Origin: Lineus longissimus
Lineage: Eukaryota > Nemertea > Pilidiophora > Heteronemertea > Lineidae
Direction of reading: 5' to 3'
DNA length: 64,000 nucleotides
NCBI RefSeq assembly: GCF_910592395.1
Contig: NC_088312.1
Span: 12,526,001 to 12,590,000, forward strand
The translations under genes and the position numbers were made by a program. The notes under the pieces are model-generated. The model was not told where the DNA came from. It saw nothing but the letters and a program-made list of their open reading frames with translations, and searched no databases. Shown piece after piece: positions 22,066 to 34,019 of the stretch (the first letter of the stretch is position 1; each line of letters starts with the position of its first letter).

Positions 22066-22270
22066 AAGGTTTTCGAACGTCCGTAAACTCTTTGATGGCT
22101 TTTTGGCCAACACAAATATGCATGTCGTAGAGGTTTTTTTTGTAAATTATATAACCCAAATGGTTTTTCAGATCGTGGAAAACCTCTACGGGTGCATAGG
22201 CCTATTTGTGATGGCCAAAAACTATTGGAAGGGTTTTCAGAAGCTCAAACAGATGTTTTTTAAAGTGAAG
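22066..22270. mobile_element. Hairpin MITE related to 13378-13617
   Basis: The left half carries ATGGCTTTTTGGCCAACACA and GTAGAGGTTTT. The right half carries the inverted partners AAAACCTCTACGGG and TTTGTGATGGCCAAAAA. The same words occur in the 13378-13617 hairpin. The 115-codon plus frame here reads through the hairpin and is not a gene candidate. Confidence 0.6.
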
Positions 22271-25200
22271 GCGGTTACAATCCATGTTGGTCGGGACATG
22301 ATATTTGGTATTCCAGGGGTATCGCTAGGAACGACATTTGGCCTGAAGAAACTTGACTACATTACCAGCTTTATGGAGACAATGCAAACAGCTCCGAAGA
22401 ACAACAGTGAATTAATCAACAGAGCCCGGAGTGATTATGGCGAACGCTGAAGAGGAGCACTTCCGGAGTCTTTCTTTAATATTACCGCAGAGGCAATGTT
22501 ATTTAAACTCACTGTATCAAAGTCCCCATCTACATTGTAAAACAAGGCGGAAAATGTGTTCTATAAAATCCGATTCAGTCCTATTGATCGCGAAAGGCGT
22601 TGCCTAGGCATTCCTCGAGTCGATTAGAATGAGTTGCGTTAGACTATGTTTACATGAGGTACTGTGGAGGTATTCGGGCCCACCACCCTGATTTGTCCAG
22701 AATATGCAACGCAGAGCACATTTCGCCGTTTTTTTTGTTTCATGCAATTATTATCGCTGGTCGCAGCGACAAATATCGTTCGTTTGTCGGGCGCTTAGTA
22801 ATGTTCTTCTCCGTCGTTGGTTCTAACAGCCCCGCCTAGCTGTGACATTAGGTCGAGTTCAAATAGTTTGCAATATTAGCTAACTTGATTGGCATTCTTG
22901 ACACATCAAACCACAACGAATTAAAACACCGCTCTGGCATCCGGATAAAAAGATTGGCAACAAAATATTTAATAAATCGGATCGTGCGGTTGCTAGGTTA
23001 ACTGGTGTCATTTTATTGCAAAACTGTCAAAACAACTCCACGTGAAACATTCAGGAATCGACGCATGTCTTCCAACAGACGAATGGATTAGTAACTTGAG
23101 TGTAGGCGGTAACGAAGTGGATGGATATGAGTACATGTAATTAATAGGAACTGAGGTAAGAAAGAACGAGCCAGCCGGTGATCTTTTTTTTACTTTCTCT
23201 TTAGAAACAGTGAAAAATAACGGTTTGCTTCTGAAAAAGATGAATCGTCTGATGGCACGTTGATCTATTATGGTATTTTCTGCTGCTTAGACAAGCAGCT
23301 TTGCGCTTGGTTTCCATTTTATTTGACATGTCACAAATACTAAATTAGTGAGAGTTCTAGAATTTATGTCGAACCATTACAAATTCTTAAACCAGCAAAA
23401 CTGAATCTGTATCATAGCCTCTTGGTGCCGAATTATTTACATCCAGTTCCCAGATAACTTTTCAGGTTTTCTTTAGAATAATTGGTAAAATTTTATCACC
23501 TTGCCATTCTGGATCACATGAATCATCTTTTTACATTTAGAGCCGAATGCATTTTGAACTTTCATAAATTCATACGTTTCAAATATTGCAGTCTGCTTTC
23601 AAATACACGACTATCATTTCCCTTTATAATCTATATTCATCCCGTATCAGACTATCCAGAGAACGCCAAGCAACAACAATATTCAAAGCGGTCTAGAATT
23701 TCTTCCATGCGATGACGTTAAAGTTTGATCTCGCGAAAGTATAAAAAGTGCTTGTGCGCAAAGAGAGTTTAAAGAGAAAGGCGGACCAGATTTTAGAGAA
23801 GCACATTACATCTAGTTTTAGATGTATATATTATTGTATAAATTTCACATATCATTCTGATGTTCAATCGGCGCATTTACTCCTTTGTAAAGAATGTTTG
23901 GAGTCTTTAGAAGTGTATATCGTCTATTTCGAATTCAAGAACAAATAAGGCAGTAAAAGGTACTCTAAGAAGGCATCAGACCCTGATGTTGATATAAGAA
24001 ACAAATGCCGTCTAACATATAGGGCATCATTGTATTCATTTCAATCAAAGAGAAGAGAAATGTTTAAGAAAATCATGCAGTAAGTTCTTTATGTCATTGA
24101 CACAGCAACAAATGGAAATAAGGCTTGAAGCGTTCTTGTTAACATTCTATGTCTGTGAGGAGCTCTACTTCATGTATTCATTTATTCATACATTGTAGCT
24201 TATAACTTCATAAATTTGATATCAAGAAAACTAAATGGATGATATTTTAAAACCCTCCACCTTTTCCCAAGTGGTTGCTCGTTACACTAGGTGCGGTATT
24301 ATGACTTATGTACATGTATATGTGTACGTGGGCCAATTGCCGTGAATAGCGAGAGCTTTGGCTGTTTTACATAATAACCTGTGTCGACGCTATTAAGCCG
24401 GCTGTGTCGCGTTAGTCACACATAGCCTATTCCATGAACAATAGGCCTGTTCACTGGATCTACATTCAAATCAGTGAAAAATATTCCTCGCCCAAGCATG
24501 AATGAAATAAATCGATGCATCTTTCGTCGACTTCGTGAAACTTAATCGGCCCGAATGACACCTATCTACAGTCTCCCTTTTTCCATATCCTCCTCCCGCA
24601 CACACGGTATTTTGAGACATGCTGTGATGATTTTGTACAGACAATATCCCCTTGTCTAGTTCGCCTAGAATACTGATTGTTCCCACTTCATCAAGGACAC
24701 TTGATATACATCAGGGAAAGTGATGAATATTGTATTTCCTTGCAACTTTGCCTTTAAGTAGGGTAGCATTTTACTTAGTCGCGAAATTCCTGCCGTGATT
24801 TTACATGACTCAAGTGTTCTTTTCAGGACAGTGGTTTCTTAAAAACAAGACAATTAATTCGCTGCCGGCTATGCGAGGCTGACATATATGAGCGATAAAG
24901 ATATCTCTCTTGTGCGGGTAGGTTTCTAATTCCCGATTCCTCACAGGGCGGAGTGAAAACGTAGAAAGCCCTAGGAGAACGATGTTATGTTTCATCGCAT
25001 ACGGTATATATAAGAACCCATAGAACCACCGTTCGCAAATGACCAATGTCTAACTGCCCAAGAAGAATAACCGAGTTTTGTATATATTAAATCAATCATG
25101 GTTGTATCCAAATATATAAGACCCAATAGAACCAGCCTTATCAAGCAAGAATATTGCAACAACTCAATATATCTAATAATGAGAATCGATATGTAGTATT

Positions 25201-27180
25201 CTCTCAGTAACACTGTCTGACCAGTTGTTCATTTGCTAAAGAGTCGAAAGCGTGATCGTAGCAGGAAGTCATGGTGTAAAATACTTTATGCAGTATTTTA
25301 TTATCTTTTTTTCTTTGTTTTGTATGGTTCGTTATTATTTGATAAGGAAAGGTGAATAGCGGAATGCAGGGGAGTATACTGACACCCCAGAAAATGAGCA
25401 CCACAGTTCCCGAGGGTAGTCCTTATTCGAGGTAGGATTGATTTCCTGGAATATAAAAGTCATCCCCTTCCCCGAGGTAATCTCGATTGCTTCATGAAAC
25501 CAGAGTATTTCAAATGAAATTCAAATTTATTTGAAAGACTCTGATGTTACCTACAGAAAATGCTAAAATTTCCAATTCACTCTCCTGTTTTTCACAGTAT
25601 CGCCAAATGTAAGTAATGTGTGACGTAGACTTATAATGGTGCATGCAGCAGCAGCCTTAATCTCACTACTTTCTACACCAACAAATTGCAGCTCTGAAAA
25701 GCATTTTCGTGACGACAATTTATTCTGATTAGACAGTTTTAAACGAGATAAGGATTTCTTCGACATAAGAAGCGCAGAACACAATTTGCGAATCCGGATC
25801 GGCGTAGCTCTTAAAGACGGGGAAAAAAAGGACATAAAAAGGCGTTAAAGCCTCACTCGTTTACGTGAGAATCAGTTTATCAACATTCAATCCTAAGACG
25901 GAAACAGGGAAAAAAATATTTTCGTTAAATTTCCCAACGAAGGAAATGTTCAGGCAGCATGTTGCAATTTTTGTGGAATTCTTTTACCCAAACCTGTAAC
26001 TGCGTTATCTTCGATCAGTGTAGGCTCAGAGTTTTATTAGGGGTCTCTTAAAGTCCCCATCTCGCAGTACGTCAAAACTATTCATGCGTGTACCAGGAAC
26101 ATATTTAGTGCTGAATCCAGTCAAACATGACCCAGTGCCGTTATTGTGTATATTAGACACCCCGACGGCCACCCCCCCCCCCCCCCCCACAAGTCCATCG
26201 TTCTACATGGAAAGGATCGATGCATGGACAGCTAGCTCGGGTCGAATCGGAGTCGACATCGGAAGAGCGTGATCATTCAGTCAGATTTAGACTTTGTTCT
26301 TCCTTTTTTGTACAATTTGTTGATGAAAACTACCGACGTATGTAGAATAGGAGGTGACTGGGCAGCCGACAGCTGGGTAATGGTGGCCTTGATAACACCA
26401 ATGGTCCTTTAAAAGAGCCGCCCGATGGTTTCCTGTCATATATTTCACTTAGTGAGCTACTTTTAGGCCAAAACACGGGCGGTATTCATGAAACTCCGGG
26501 AAGAGCAACGTCATCAATCTTCATCATTAAGAATTGCTGACAAGTAAGATGTTTTAATACCGCAGATTATACAAAACAAATAAAGACGTGTCGTTTGAGG
26601 AACGTCGGCGGGACATTTGCAGCGTTGAGAAATTGTGCAGGAAGTCTATAAGCTTATAGCTGAAGGATAGTGCAGCGAAGGTTACTGCGCTGCTATCACT
26701 ATACGCTTTATGCAGTCTGAGAGATAACCTTTAAATGAGTACGCCGTTCGCATAATCGTGGGTAAGGAAAATAGAAATGCAGTTAAACGCAATGCCGTGG
26801 TGTAATTACCATGCGTGCAACTTAAGCTTGGTAAATGCCGAATAGTATTTACTAGTATATATTTGTCTACGCGTACAACGGTGATGCTAAAATTTAAATT
26901 CAGAACGTATTAACCTAATTGGAAATTTATGAATTCAATTACCAATTTCAATATAGAATGGAGATAAAACGATATAACTAATGTACGTGACAGGACTAAA
27001 TACACTTTGTACATTGTTGATTTACAGCAGGCAGAGTGCCTTTATTGAAATAAATCATCAAGTCATAAAATGGGCCACTTCTTCATTGGTCATAAATTTG
27101 ATTGCACCAGAAGTAACAAATGGCATATTTCAAGTTTAACATAGAGAGGTTGATTTCGTTGTTGGGACTTCTTCAAGGGA
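22271..27180. other. No gene recognised; one C17 tract
   Basis: About 4.9 kb with no frame over 95 codons and no recognised protein. Contents noted: an imperfect hairpin CAGAGTATTTCAAAT/ATTTGAAAGACTCTG at about 25501-25543, two similar AGAACCCATAGAACC-type segments at about 25003 and 25104, and a run of 17 C at 26172-26188. A TATAAAAAG motif occurs near 23741 without a gene after it. Confidence 0.5.
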
Positions 27181-27184
27181 GTAA

Positions 27185-27530
27185 AGAAACCCGCATTTGC
27201 GTTATGTTCCTTTAGGCCAAAGCAGAAAATGCAATCCAACTTGTTGTGTGACTCCATCCATGGCTCGGAGCATGACGAGGCCTTTTATCTCTTGAAGGTT
27301 GTGACCTATCTATGGGCGAAGAGTTAATGAGTTCGTTGAATAAGTATAAATATGAACAAGGATAAGCTGAACACCTCGTTACGCACTTCCGCTCTGTTCC
27401 TTAGATCCAAGCTAAAGTCGCAACTCCACTCGTTTGTTGTGCTTGAAAAAAGTGACTCCCATTCGGCTCGGAAGACGCGAAGACCTTTTATATTTGGAAG
27501 GAAATGACCTTTCTGTGGGAGAAAAGTTAA
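27185..27530. repeat. Diverged tandem duplication, ~203-bp period
   Basis: Two segments share CGCAYTTSCG, TGTTCCTT, CTTGTTGTG-type motifs, GGCTCGGA, CCTTTTAT, TGACCT and AGTTAATGAG in the same order. CCTTTTAT recurs 203 bases apart. There is no reading frame in common. Confidence 0.65.
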
Positions 27531-27544
27531 TGAGAATTTTAGAT

Positions 27545-28896
27545 ATCAAATACAAATATAAACCAAAACAAATCACGAAGCTGCAACAAATATCATAGGT
27601 TAATTGGTAAGTTTATTTGGCCAACAAAATTTACAACAGTAGTGAAAATAAAGGCCAGGGACACAGCCAAGACCAACAGTTAGATCGCTGACGGCTGTGC
27701 ACTTAAATCACCGACAAAATACACCGAGTCAGTTGCGTATAGTGTCTCTGTATCCCTTTAGGAGAGATTGGCTTCATCATAGGAGATTCCGGCGGGAAAT
27801 TGATGCCATTAGTCATGTAACTCCGTTTAATAGTACTTTTTAGATACACCCCCAACAAATACAGTCTGGTGAACATTAGCCCTTTTAGCCAGCTTATCCC
27901 ATGTCATTTACAACATCCTCTGGGGATTGAACCCTGACAGAAAAAAGCTTAACCTGTCACTTGTAGATCTGTCTGGAAACATCGGAGACAGATGGAAACG
28001 TTTAGAACACTTCATGATCCCTCAGTCAGACGGAGATCCTCAACAAGGCAATGGTAGACCGATCAAGCTACTGGTAGTATTTCACTGTAACTTTAAACCC
28101 AAATCGTTGGTGCATGGGCCTGTGTCTCTCTTTTAGATCGCATGATTCACACATATAAATAATGCGCACAAAATCTCCATTGGTACCGATTTTCATGAGG
28201 TTTTCTAGCTGTTATAGCAAATTGGGAACCGTTGAGAATCAATGTAGGTCTTTCTGCATGCGATGATGTGAGCTCTTTTAGACTATTAGATATAAGCATC
28301 GGCCGGGCATTGGGTGATCAATGAGTTACGCGCAGGTCATGTTGCGGCGGACAGAAAATAAAGACGCCGGCCGATGGGCCTGCGATTTGGTCGAAATACA
28401 TCTACAACTTGATCAGCCGATGTGATCTGTCGATTGGGGATTTTTGTCTGACGGATGAAGTCGACGATTCTTCATCAATCAAATCTGAATAGCCGCCGTC
28501 GATACATCAGACCGTATTTCTTTGATTAGAATAAATTATTTATTCGCTTCAAACTCAATCAAGGAATAAACCAATGAATGCAGCTGTCGTATATAAGAAT
28601 TGTCTTGTCTGCTTTTCTTGCTTCAGCAAGAAGGCTTTTCAACAAAATTTGAAGCCAGTCTTAACACTAAAGCCAGGTGGTGTTTTGCAGGTTTCATGGG
28701 ATGGATGGGTCGTCAGACACTGGCAAGGAGATACGCTCTATTTAATCCCGCGTTGTTTTAAGACGAAGGCCTGGGTTATGTTGGTAAAACAAGACGAGAC
28801 AACTCAAAAATCGATTAGGAACTAAATGTTCTTGCAGGATTCTCGGTTCCACAATTGTGTCCATTTGGCCTCTGCTGATGACAGCATGAGAAATGC
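27545..28896. other. No gene recognised
   Basis: Short chance frames only, none with a recognisable protein or convincing splice context. Confidence 0.5.
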
Positions 28897-28984
28897 CATG
28901 CCGACATACCGTCGTTGTGCGTATATCCATCCTTCAAAAGGAAAAGGCTTTAGGATTGACATTCACTGCCAGTAAGTCGGCATG
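28897..28984. mobile_element. Ultra-short hairpin element, copy 1 (88 bp)
   Basis: The segment is bounded by the perfect inverted pair CATGCCGAC/GTCGGCATG and can pair imperfectly along its length. It shares CGTTGTGCG, CTTTAGGATTGAC and the inverted ends with 49892-49981 in the same order, so the two are copies of one family. The size fits a tiny MITE and also a microRNA-like hairpin precursor. Confidence 0.6.
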
Positions 28985-29700
28985 GTGAACTGCCCTCGAC
29001 CCCCCCCCCCTTAACTTGCGCTGTCATCAGCAGATGACCTTAATCCTCCAGCGGAATAAGACATGGCTATTGCCAAAAGAAAGGAAAAAGCCATGCCAGG
29101 AAGCAATGTCTAAAGTGCATTTCCAGAAATCCTTGAAAGAAGCTATAAGGGTAAGAAACCGATGCCTAAAGGTCGCGGGGATAAAGATGCATTTTTTGCT
29201 TCAACCTCGTACATGTCGTAGGCTAGTGCTTCGTATTGTTAGCCTGGTAATGGCTATTAAAATAAGAAAATCACGTACTTTTTTCGATGCAAACCAATCT
29301 AGAGCAGAATCTTGACCGACGTCTTTAGGGCCACCGATTCATTTGCAGCCAGTCGAGTTTTTTATTCCCACATTCTGGTTGTGAATTCGTCCTCATACCG
29401 TCGTCAAACCGCTCTACTATTGCTGAACGCACAGGAAAATCACTTCGCCTGAACAGGCCAATCATAGGCAAGCATCAACAGCAGCCCCAGTGACGCGCGA
29501 GACACTAATGAGGTTTGAGAAATGAAACCTACCTAAAGACAAAGCCGATCTCATTGCTTTAATTTGTCTCATTTTGAATTAAACAAACCCAACAAACGCT
29601 TTATTTCTTGGAATCAAAGCGTTTAAAGGCTGAAACTACCAAGTCGTTTGAGATTGAACCTCAATAAAATGTGATGGGTATCGTGCTACAAACATTTGCA
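28985..29700. other. No gene recognised; C11 tract
   Basis: A run of 11 C lies at 29000-29010. The 99-codon frame after it begins with TTG and has no family signature. Confidence 0.45.
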
Positions 29701-29738
29701 TAACAAATTGCCTGTTGATTAGTTGTCAAGTCAAGGCC

Positions 29739-29866
29739 GCGCATGCGCATTAACGCTAATTGCGCCGAAACATGGCCGCCATTGTTGATGATGAGAGATG
29801 GATAATGGTCTCAGTAGTTTAATGAAGATGCTAGATAACAAACTGGCAAGATCTGTGGAGGTAATT
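29739..29866 (+). promoter_or_regulatory. Possible housekeeping-type promoter and first exon
   Basis: GCGCATGCGC (29739-29748) is the palindromic core of the NRF1 site. Twenty-four bases later comes ACATGGCCGCCATT, a YY1-type motif whose ATG (29772) opens a 16-codon frame. A second ATG at 29828 (AAGATGC) opens 11 codons, MLDNKLARSVE, ending exactly at GAG|GTAATT, a plausible phase-0 splice donor. The grouping resembles TATA-less animal promoters. No downstream exon was found, so the gene itself is hypothetical. Confidence 0.3.
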
Positions 29867-29869
29867 TGT

Positions 29870-31500
29870 GTTCGGAGACGTACAAGAAAATAAATTATTT
29901 TAAAGAGGTGAGATATCGTTTTAACTAGCCGTTCATTTCGATGAAATTTTCCGACTCAAACGAAGCTCTTTAATTACACCCTCGACAAATTTTAAAAGGG
30001 CATCCTCGGGTCGATATTTTGGCTTCGTGTAGAGAATTTCCCTTTGGACTGGATACAGACTGTAGGGCGAAAAGAGAAGAAAGAAAATCACATGATTAGT
30101 TCGCCAGATGCTTTTCATGGAACAGTCGAAAAAGTATCAGCCTGGCGGCCACACTGTGGGCGCCAATGATGCGGTAGTTCTTGGAGGAAAATATCTAAGG
30201 CGTGTCATAAACTGACAAAGTGCCGAAGCAGTATTAAATGCCCATACAATTCTTTCGCTATACTACCAGATCTTGCTCAAAATGGTTTCTTCTTACTCTC
30301 CACGTTAGAAAGTCACACAAACGCGAAAAAATCGTAGCCTCGTTTTTTTGTGCGACAATGTAAGACCTATATCAATATGTCTTTTTTATCCGATTGCTGT
30401 GTTCTTTTGCGCGCAAAAACGATGTCAAATTAGTTGTGGTTGCTATTCGGGGACTAAGAATTCTATCATGTGCTTTCAAAGTTGGATACTGAAGGTCGTG
30501 GTAGTATATAAAACCATACATGGCATTTGAGGAGGACATTTTTTTTTGGGGGGGGGGCATATAGGCCTGCTTCACCGACATCTAATTTGTCGGGATAGAA
30601 TCTCTGAACCATGGCTGTGGTTGCTCTTTAGAAATCCCCGGCTATATCCCGAACACGATGCTGGAGAGTTCCGCCGTTACAAATACAGCTTAGCTGGAGG
30701 CAGGCCAACTGACGTCGATACACTCCTTCCGTCTCCAAGGTGCACCCTTAATACTTTATAGATCATAGAGAAATGTACCAATGTATAAATTCATCGAACA
30801 AATGACAAATGACGTCATTAGACGTAACAAGAAGAGCAACATTCGGAACCTGGGTGAAAACAAAAACAAATGGATCGATTTATCTCCAGTTAAGGTATCG
30901 CCTCAACATCCAAATTAAAGTCATTGCAAGGCTAATACCGAATCGTATAAAATGTGACCTTTTAGAAACATATTTTTGTTGCAGCTTTTGCAAAAATGTA
31001 CTACAAAAGCGGATACTAACGTTTTTCTTTTCAGTGACAATTTCTTTCCAAGCTTACGCACGAGGTGAGTCATGTTGTGGAGATGTATCAAAAAACACAT
31101 ACTCATCCTCTCATTCGTATTGTCACGGTTTCAATACGAGTTTTTGTGAGAGATCATAATTTTTTTCTTTAAAAGTGACAGAGTTTCTTGTAATACCTAG
31201 CTGTCACATCCATACAAATGACTATTTCACGAGGATTGTTAGAAAAATACTAATATATACACGCATGTATCAAAGCGATTCCAGGTCAATGCATTTCATT
31301 CTGAATTGTTACAATAGTCTCAGGGTTTTCTAGATCTGCAGATGAGATTCGTGAGCCTGTTAGAAGTTAGTGACCTGAATAACATTTATGGAATTTATAC
31401 CGAGTCGTAGCCGAGGTTTTGGCAAATATTTTAGCTCCACCCGAGCGGTTTTGGTGAGACAATCGATAGCGACAGAGAGGTATCAATTTCTATTCTAAAA
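29870..31500. other. No gene recognised; G10 tract
   Basis: A T9-G10 run lies at about 30539-30557. A 30-nt segment at 31035-31064 sits between TTTTCTTTTCAG and GTGAGT and could be a micro-exon, but nothing ties it to a gene. Confidence 0.45.
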
Positions 31501-31660
31501 CATCTCAAATTAAATAACGAATAATGTCGTTTAAAATACTTTAAAAATGCTTCCACAATTATTCGTACCAACCCAAGCGCCCAAGCGGTTATGGTTGCCT
31601 AACCATAACTGCTGAATTCAAAACGAGTAATGTAATGTGCGGTTCATTCTAAACCCAGTT
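31501..31660 (+). repeat. Dispersed repeat, copy 1
   Basis: This segment matches the reverse complement of 39795-39970. Shared words include ATCTCAAATT, AATAACGAA, GCTTCCACA, GGTTATGGTTGCCTAACC and GCTGAATTCAAAACGAG, and the match continues through GTGCGGTTC. The central block is itself palindromic in style (GGTTA/TAACC). It looks like part of a larger unrecognised transposon. Confidence 0.75.
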
Positions 31661-32755
31661 GTTCCCAGAGTTCTATGTTTCCAAAGTTCTAAATGTCCCT
31701 TCTATACGATAAAATACCAAATATTATGGTTTGTAAAGAGATATCTGCAGTGGAAAATGACAAAAATGATGTTGGGCCTTGGTTTATCGAACTAGAGACT
31801 AATCTAGACGCCATGAACGAACACGCCGCGGAATTCGCTGGTATGTGAAAGCTGCTACTTGAATCAGAGTCTTTTGATATAAAGGCTTGCATACATGTAT
31901 GCCATCTTCGCCGTGGCAGACTCTCCGATAGCTCCCAATATCAACCTTATAGTTGGGAAAGCTCGGGATAAAGGTCTCCGTGAAATCGGCAAGGATTATA
32001 AACTCATAAAATGTTTGGCCGCGGCGATGAAAGAAATTGATGCATGCGTTTCTATTGTTATTTTCTATCATTACATTGGCGCTAAACATTTTGACCCACT
32101 TGAATAGCACAGATACAATAAAAACCGCTCAAAGCCGTTCCGAAAAAAGATATAGATATTTCCAAGTATAGCGGCCTGATGACACCTCGGATCTGTATAC
32201 CAAACCATTCTTGCAAACCTCGCAGAATCCCATCGTTAATCATGCCATAATGGCGTGCTTTGCTTTAATTGAGAAGAAAAAACATGTATTCAGTTACAGC
32301 AAAAAAGCGATTTCACCAAAAGAGCCTCAAGTAGATAGAGGGCTGCTTTTGCATTCAAATTCTTTCGGTGGGTTTTTGCTTTAGCCTGTTGCTTCGAAGG
32401 TACTTTACGAGACGTGCTTTTGTCTTTCGTGCCGCCAGCAGTGGAGTAGACCCGTGATTTAAAAGTGCGTCTGCCATTTCTATAATTGGTGGCCAAGGGG
32501 TTAAGACATTATCCAAATCAACGGGGTCGTTCTGAAATAGACACACGGGGTTTCCATGGGAATTTGACATGAAGAGGTCTTTAAATTGTTATAGTCGACT
32601 GAGCTAATCTGGTTCCAGGGATTTAACAATAACGTGATTAACCTGACAATAGAAGTATATTATATCCGACCGGGTATTAAGTCTGGAGCACTCCAATTTC
32701 ACAGATGTAAGACCGGTTGAGAAGCTTATGCCCAGTCGATACAAAGGCGGCTAAG
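31661..32755. other. No gene recognised
   Basis: Overlapping frames of up to 103 codons occur on both strands at 31800-32110. Neither resembles a known protein. Confidence 0.45.
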
Positions 32756-32927
32756 CCGGTGTAAAAGTAAAAAGTGTCCCCCCTGGAAAAAGTGTCCGGG
32801 CCTATTGTATTCTGACAGATTATGGCATATGGTTCTATAGAGGCAATGACCGTCAATAGCTCAGCGCATAATAGAATCCTTTGTTCCCGGACATTTTATC
32901 CTAGGACATTTTAAACTTCTACACCGG
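32756..32927. mobile_element. MITE with CCGGTGTA ends
   Basis: This 172-bp element has ~45-bp imperfect inverted ends starting CCGGTGTARAAGT and containing two RTGTCC blocks, the second extended to RTGTCCGGG. The left arm shows the AAAAAGTGTCC word twice as a direct repeat. It is non-coding, and no clear target duplication was seen. Confidence 0.7.
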
Positions 32928-32999
32928 AACATGACGCCATCACTATGGACAACTTGATGTCGCTCCTTACCTGCCCCTTACCTCCCAGTTAACATGGTT

Positions 33000-33432
33000 A
33001 AGGGTCACCTGAAACGCTTTTATTAAAATGTTAACGACGGGTAAAAATAAAAGTGCATAACATGTGAAACACAGTATGTAATTCAAGCATTCCAGGTGAT
33101 GCAGGAAGAACAAATTGATGATGTACATTGTGCTGTACTGAAATAAAGTTTTGAAAGTTTCATGCTTATATTTTAATTACCTTGTCACAGGTATGTGCTT
33201 TTAGTGAACATGTTAATAGGATGGGCATGAAACTATAAGAAAACTTTATTTCAGTACAGCACAATGTACATCATCAGTTTTTTTCTTCCTACACCACCTG
33301 GGATATTTCAATTTTTTACTTGCCATAACTTGATTGGTAGTTCGATATTGATGCGGTTTTCACCACTGTGTTTGTTATCTTATGCCCTATTATTTTTTCC
33401 CTAGGTTAAAACGTGTTGCAGGTGACCTTTAG
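33000..33432. mobile_element. Fold-back element with GGTCACCTG ends
   Basis: The inner arms 33092-33165 and 33225-33301 are nearly identical inverted copies, sharing GATGATGTACATTGTGCTGT, ACTGAAATAAAGTTTT and TTTCATGC. Weaker pairing extends outward (GCATAA, AAACACAGT) to outer GGTCACCTG/CAGGTGACC, for about 430 bases in all. The loop is ~60 bases. Each arm carries AATAAA, so two 3'-end-like sequences face each other. It is non-coding. Confidence 0.75.
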
Positions 33433-33466
33433 AAGGCGACCTTTATTCAGGCTCTGCCCATACACT

Positions 33467-33645
33467 GTATATTATCTTTCAACAAAGCCCGCTCGCACTG
33501 AGGCCAACAATCCCATTGTTTTACTGTCTTATCAAAGGATCATCGGTGCAAATCTTGTAAACATTGAACCCGCAAAACTGCTTTCATTGGGCTCGATAGT
33601 GCTAAACCGACGAGGGCAAAAAGCCGTGATGGTCTATCAAAATTG
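33467..33645 (+). repeat. Dispersed repeat family, copy 1
   Basis: The segment resembles 48486-48648 in the same order: YTATTRTCTTT-AACAAAGCCC, AATCCC-TTGTT, CTTTATCAAAGG-type, GCAAAT, and a final AAACCRMCRAGGGCAA. A shorter relative starts near 35918 (TATATTATCTTTAAGCAAAACCC-like). It is old and diverged. The 77-codon frame over it is not conserved in the other copy. Confidence 0.45.
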
Positions 33646-33658
33646 AACATGTTGAATG

Positions 33659-34017
33659 GCATTTGAAAATGACCACGGTGTGGGTTTAAATAAATAAATG
33701 CAACGACTCCAGTCTATTCAGACGTTTCGTATAATTGGTACTTTTTCAATGAATGACTTTACAAATTTGGTCAACCAGGTTAAATACTGTTGCGAACAGC
33801 GAATGTAGTTTACGCCACGTCTTAACAAAAGTCAGCCGCGATATCCCAACGTGTTCAGGTTTGTTGTTGTTTATCTGCGATTTCATTGGTTGAGGTTCGT
33901 GGGGGCGTGGCTTCCTAGAAATTTAGTGCATAGAGTCGGCCGATAGGTGGCTCTAGATGTGCGTTCCAGAAAGCAATATGGCGGTTCAAGTGAATGATGC
34001 ATTTGAAAATGACCACG
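33659..34017. other. 19-bp direct repeats around a promoter-like patch
   Basis: GCATTTGAAAATGACCACG occurs at 33659-33677 and again at 33999-34017. Between the copies lie an inverted CCAAT box (ATTGGTTG), a GC box (GGGGGCGTGG) and AATATGGCGG, whose ATG at 33979 opens 17 codons. The direct repeats could be a target duplication from a retrotransposed insertion of ~320 bases, or a local duplication. Confidence 0.35.
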
Positions 34018-34019
34018 AC

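Noticed and set aside
22103-22450. 115-codon plus-strand frame as a gene
   Set aside because: Its first half reads through a hairpin MITE and the rest shows no family signature.
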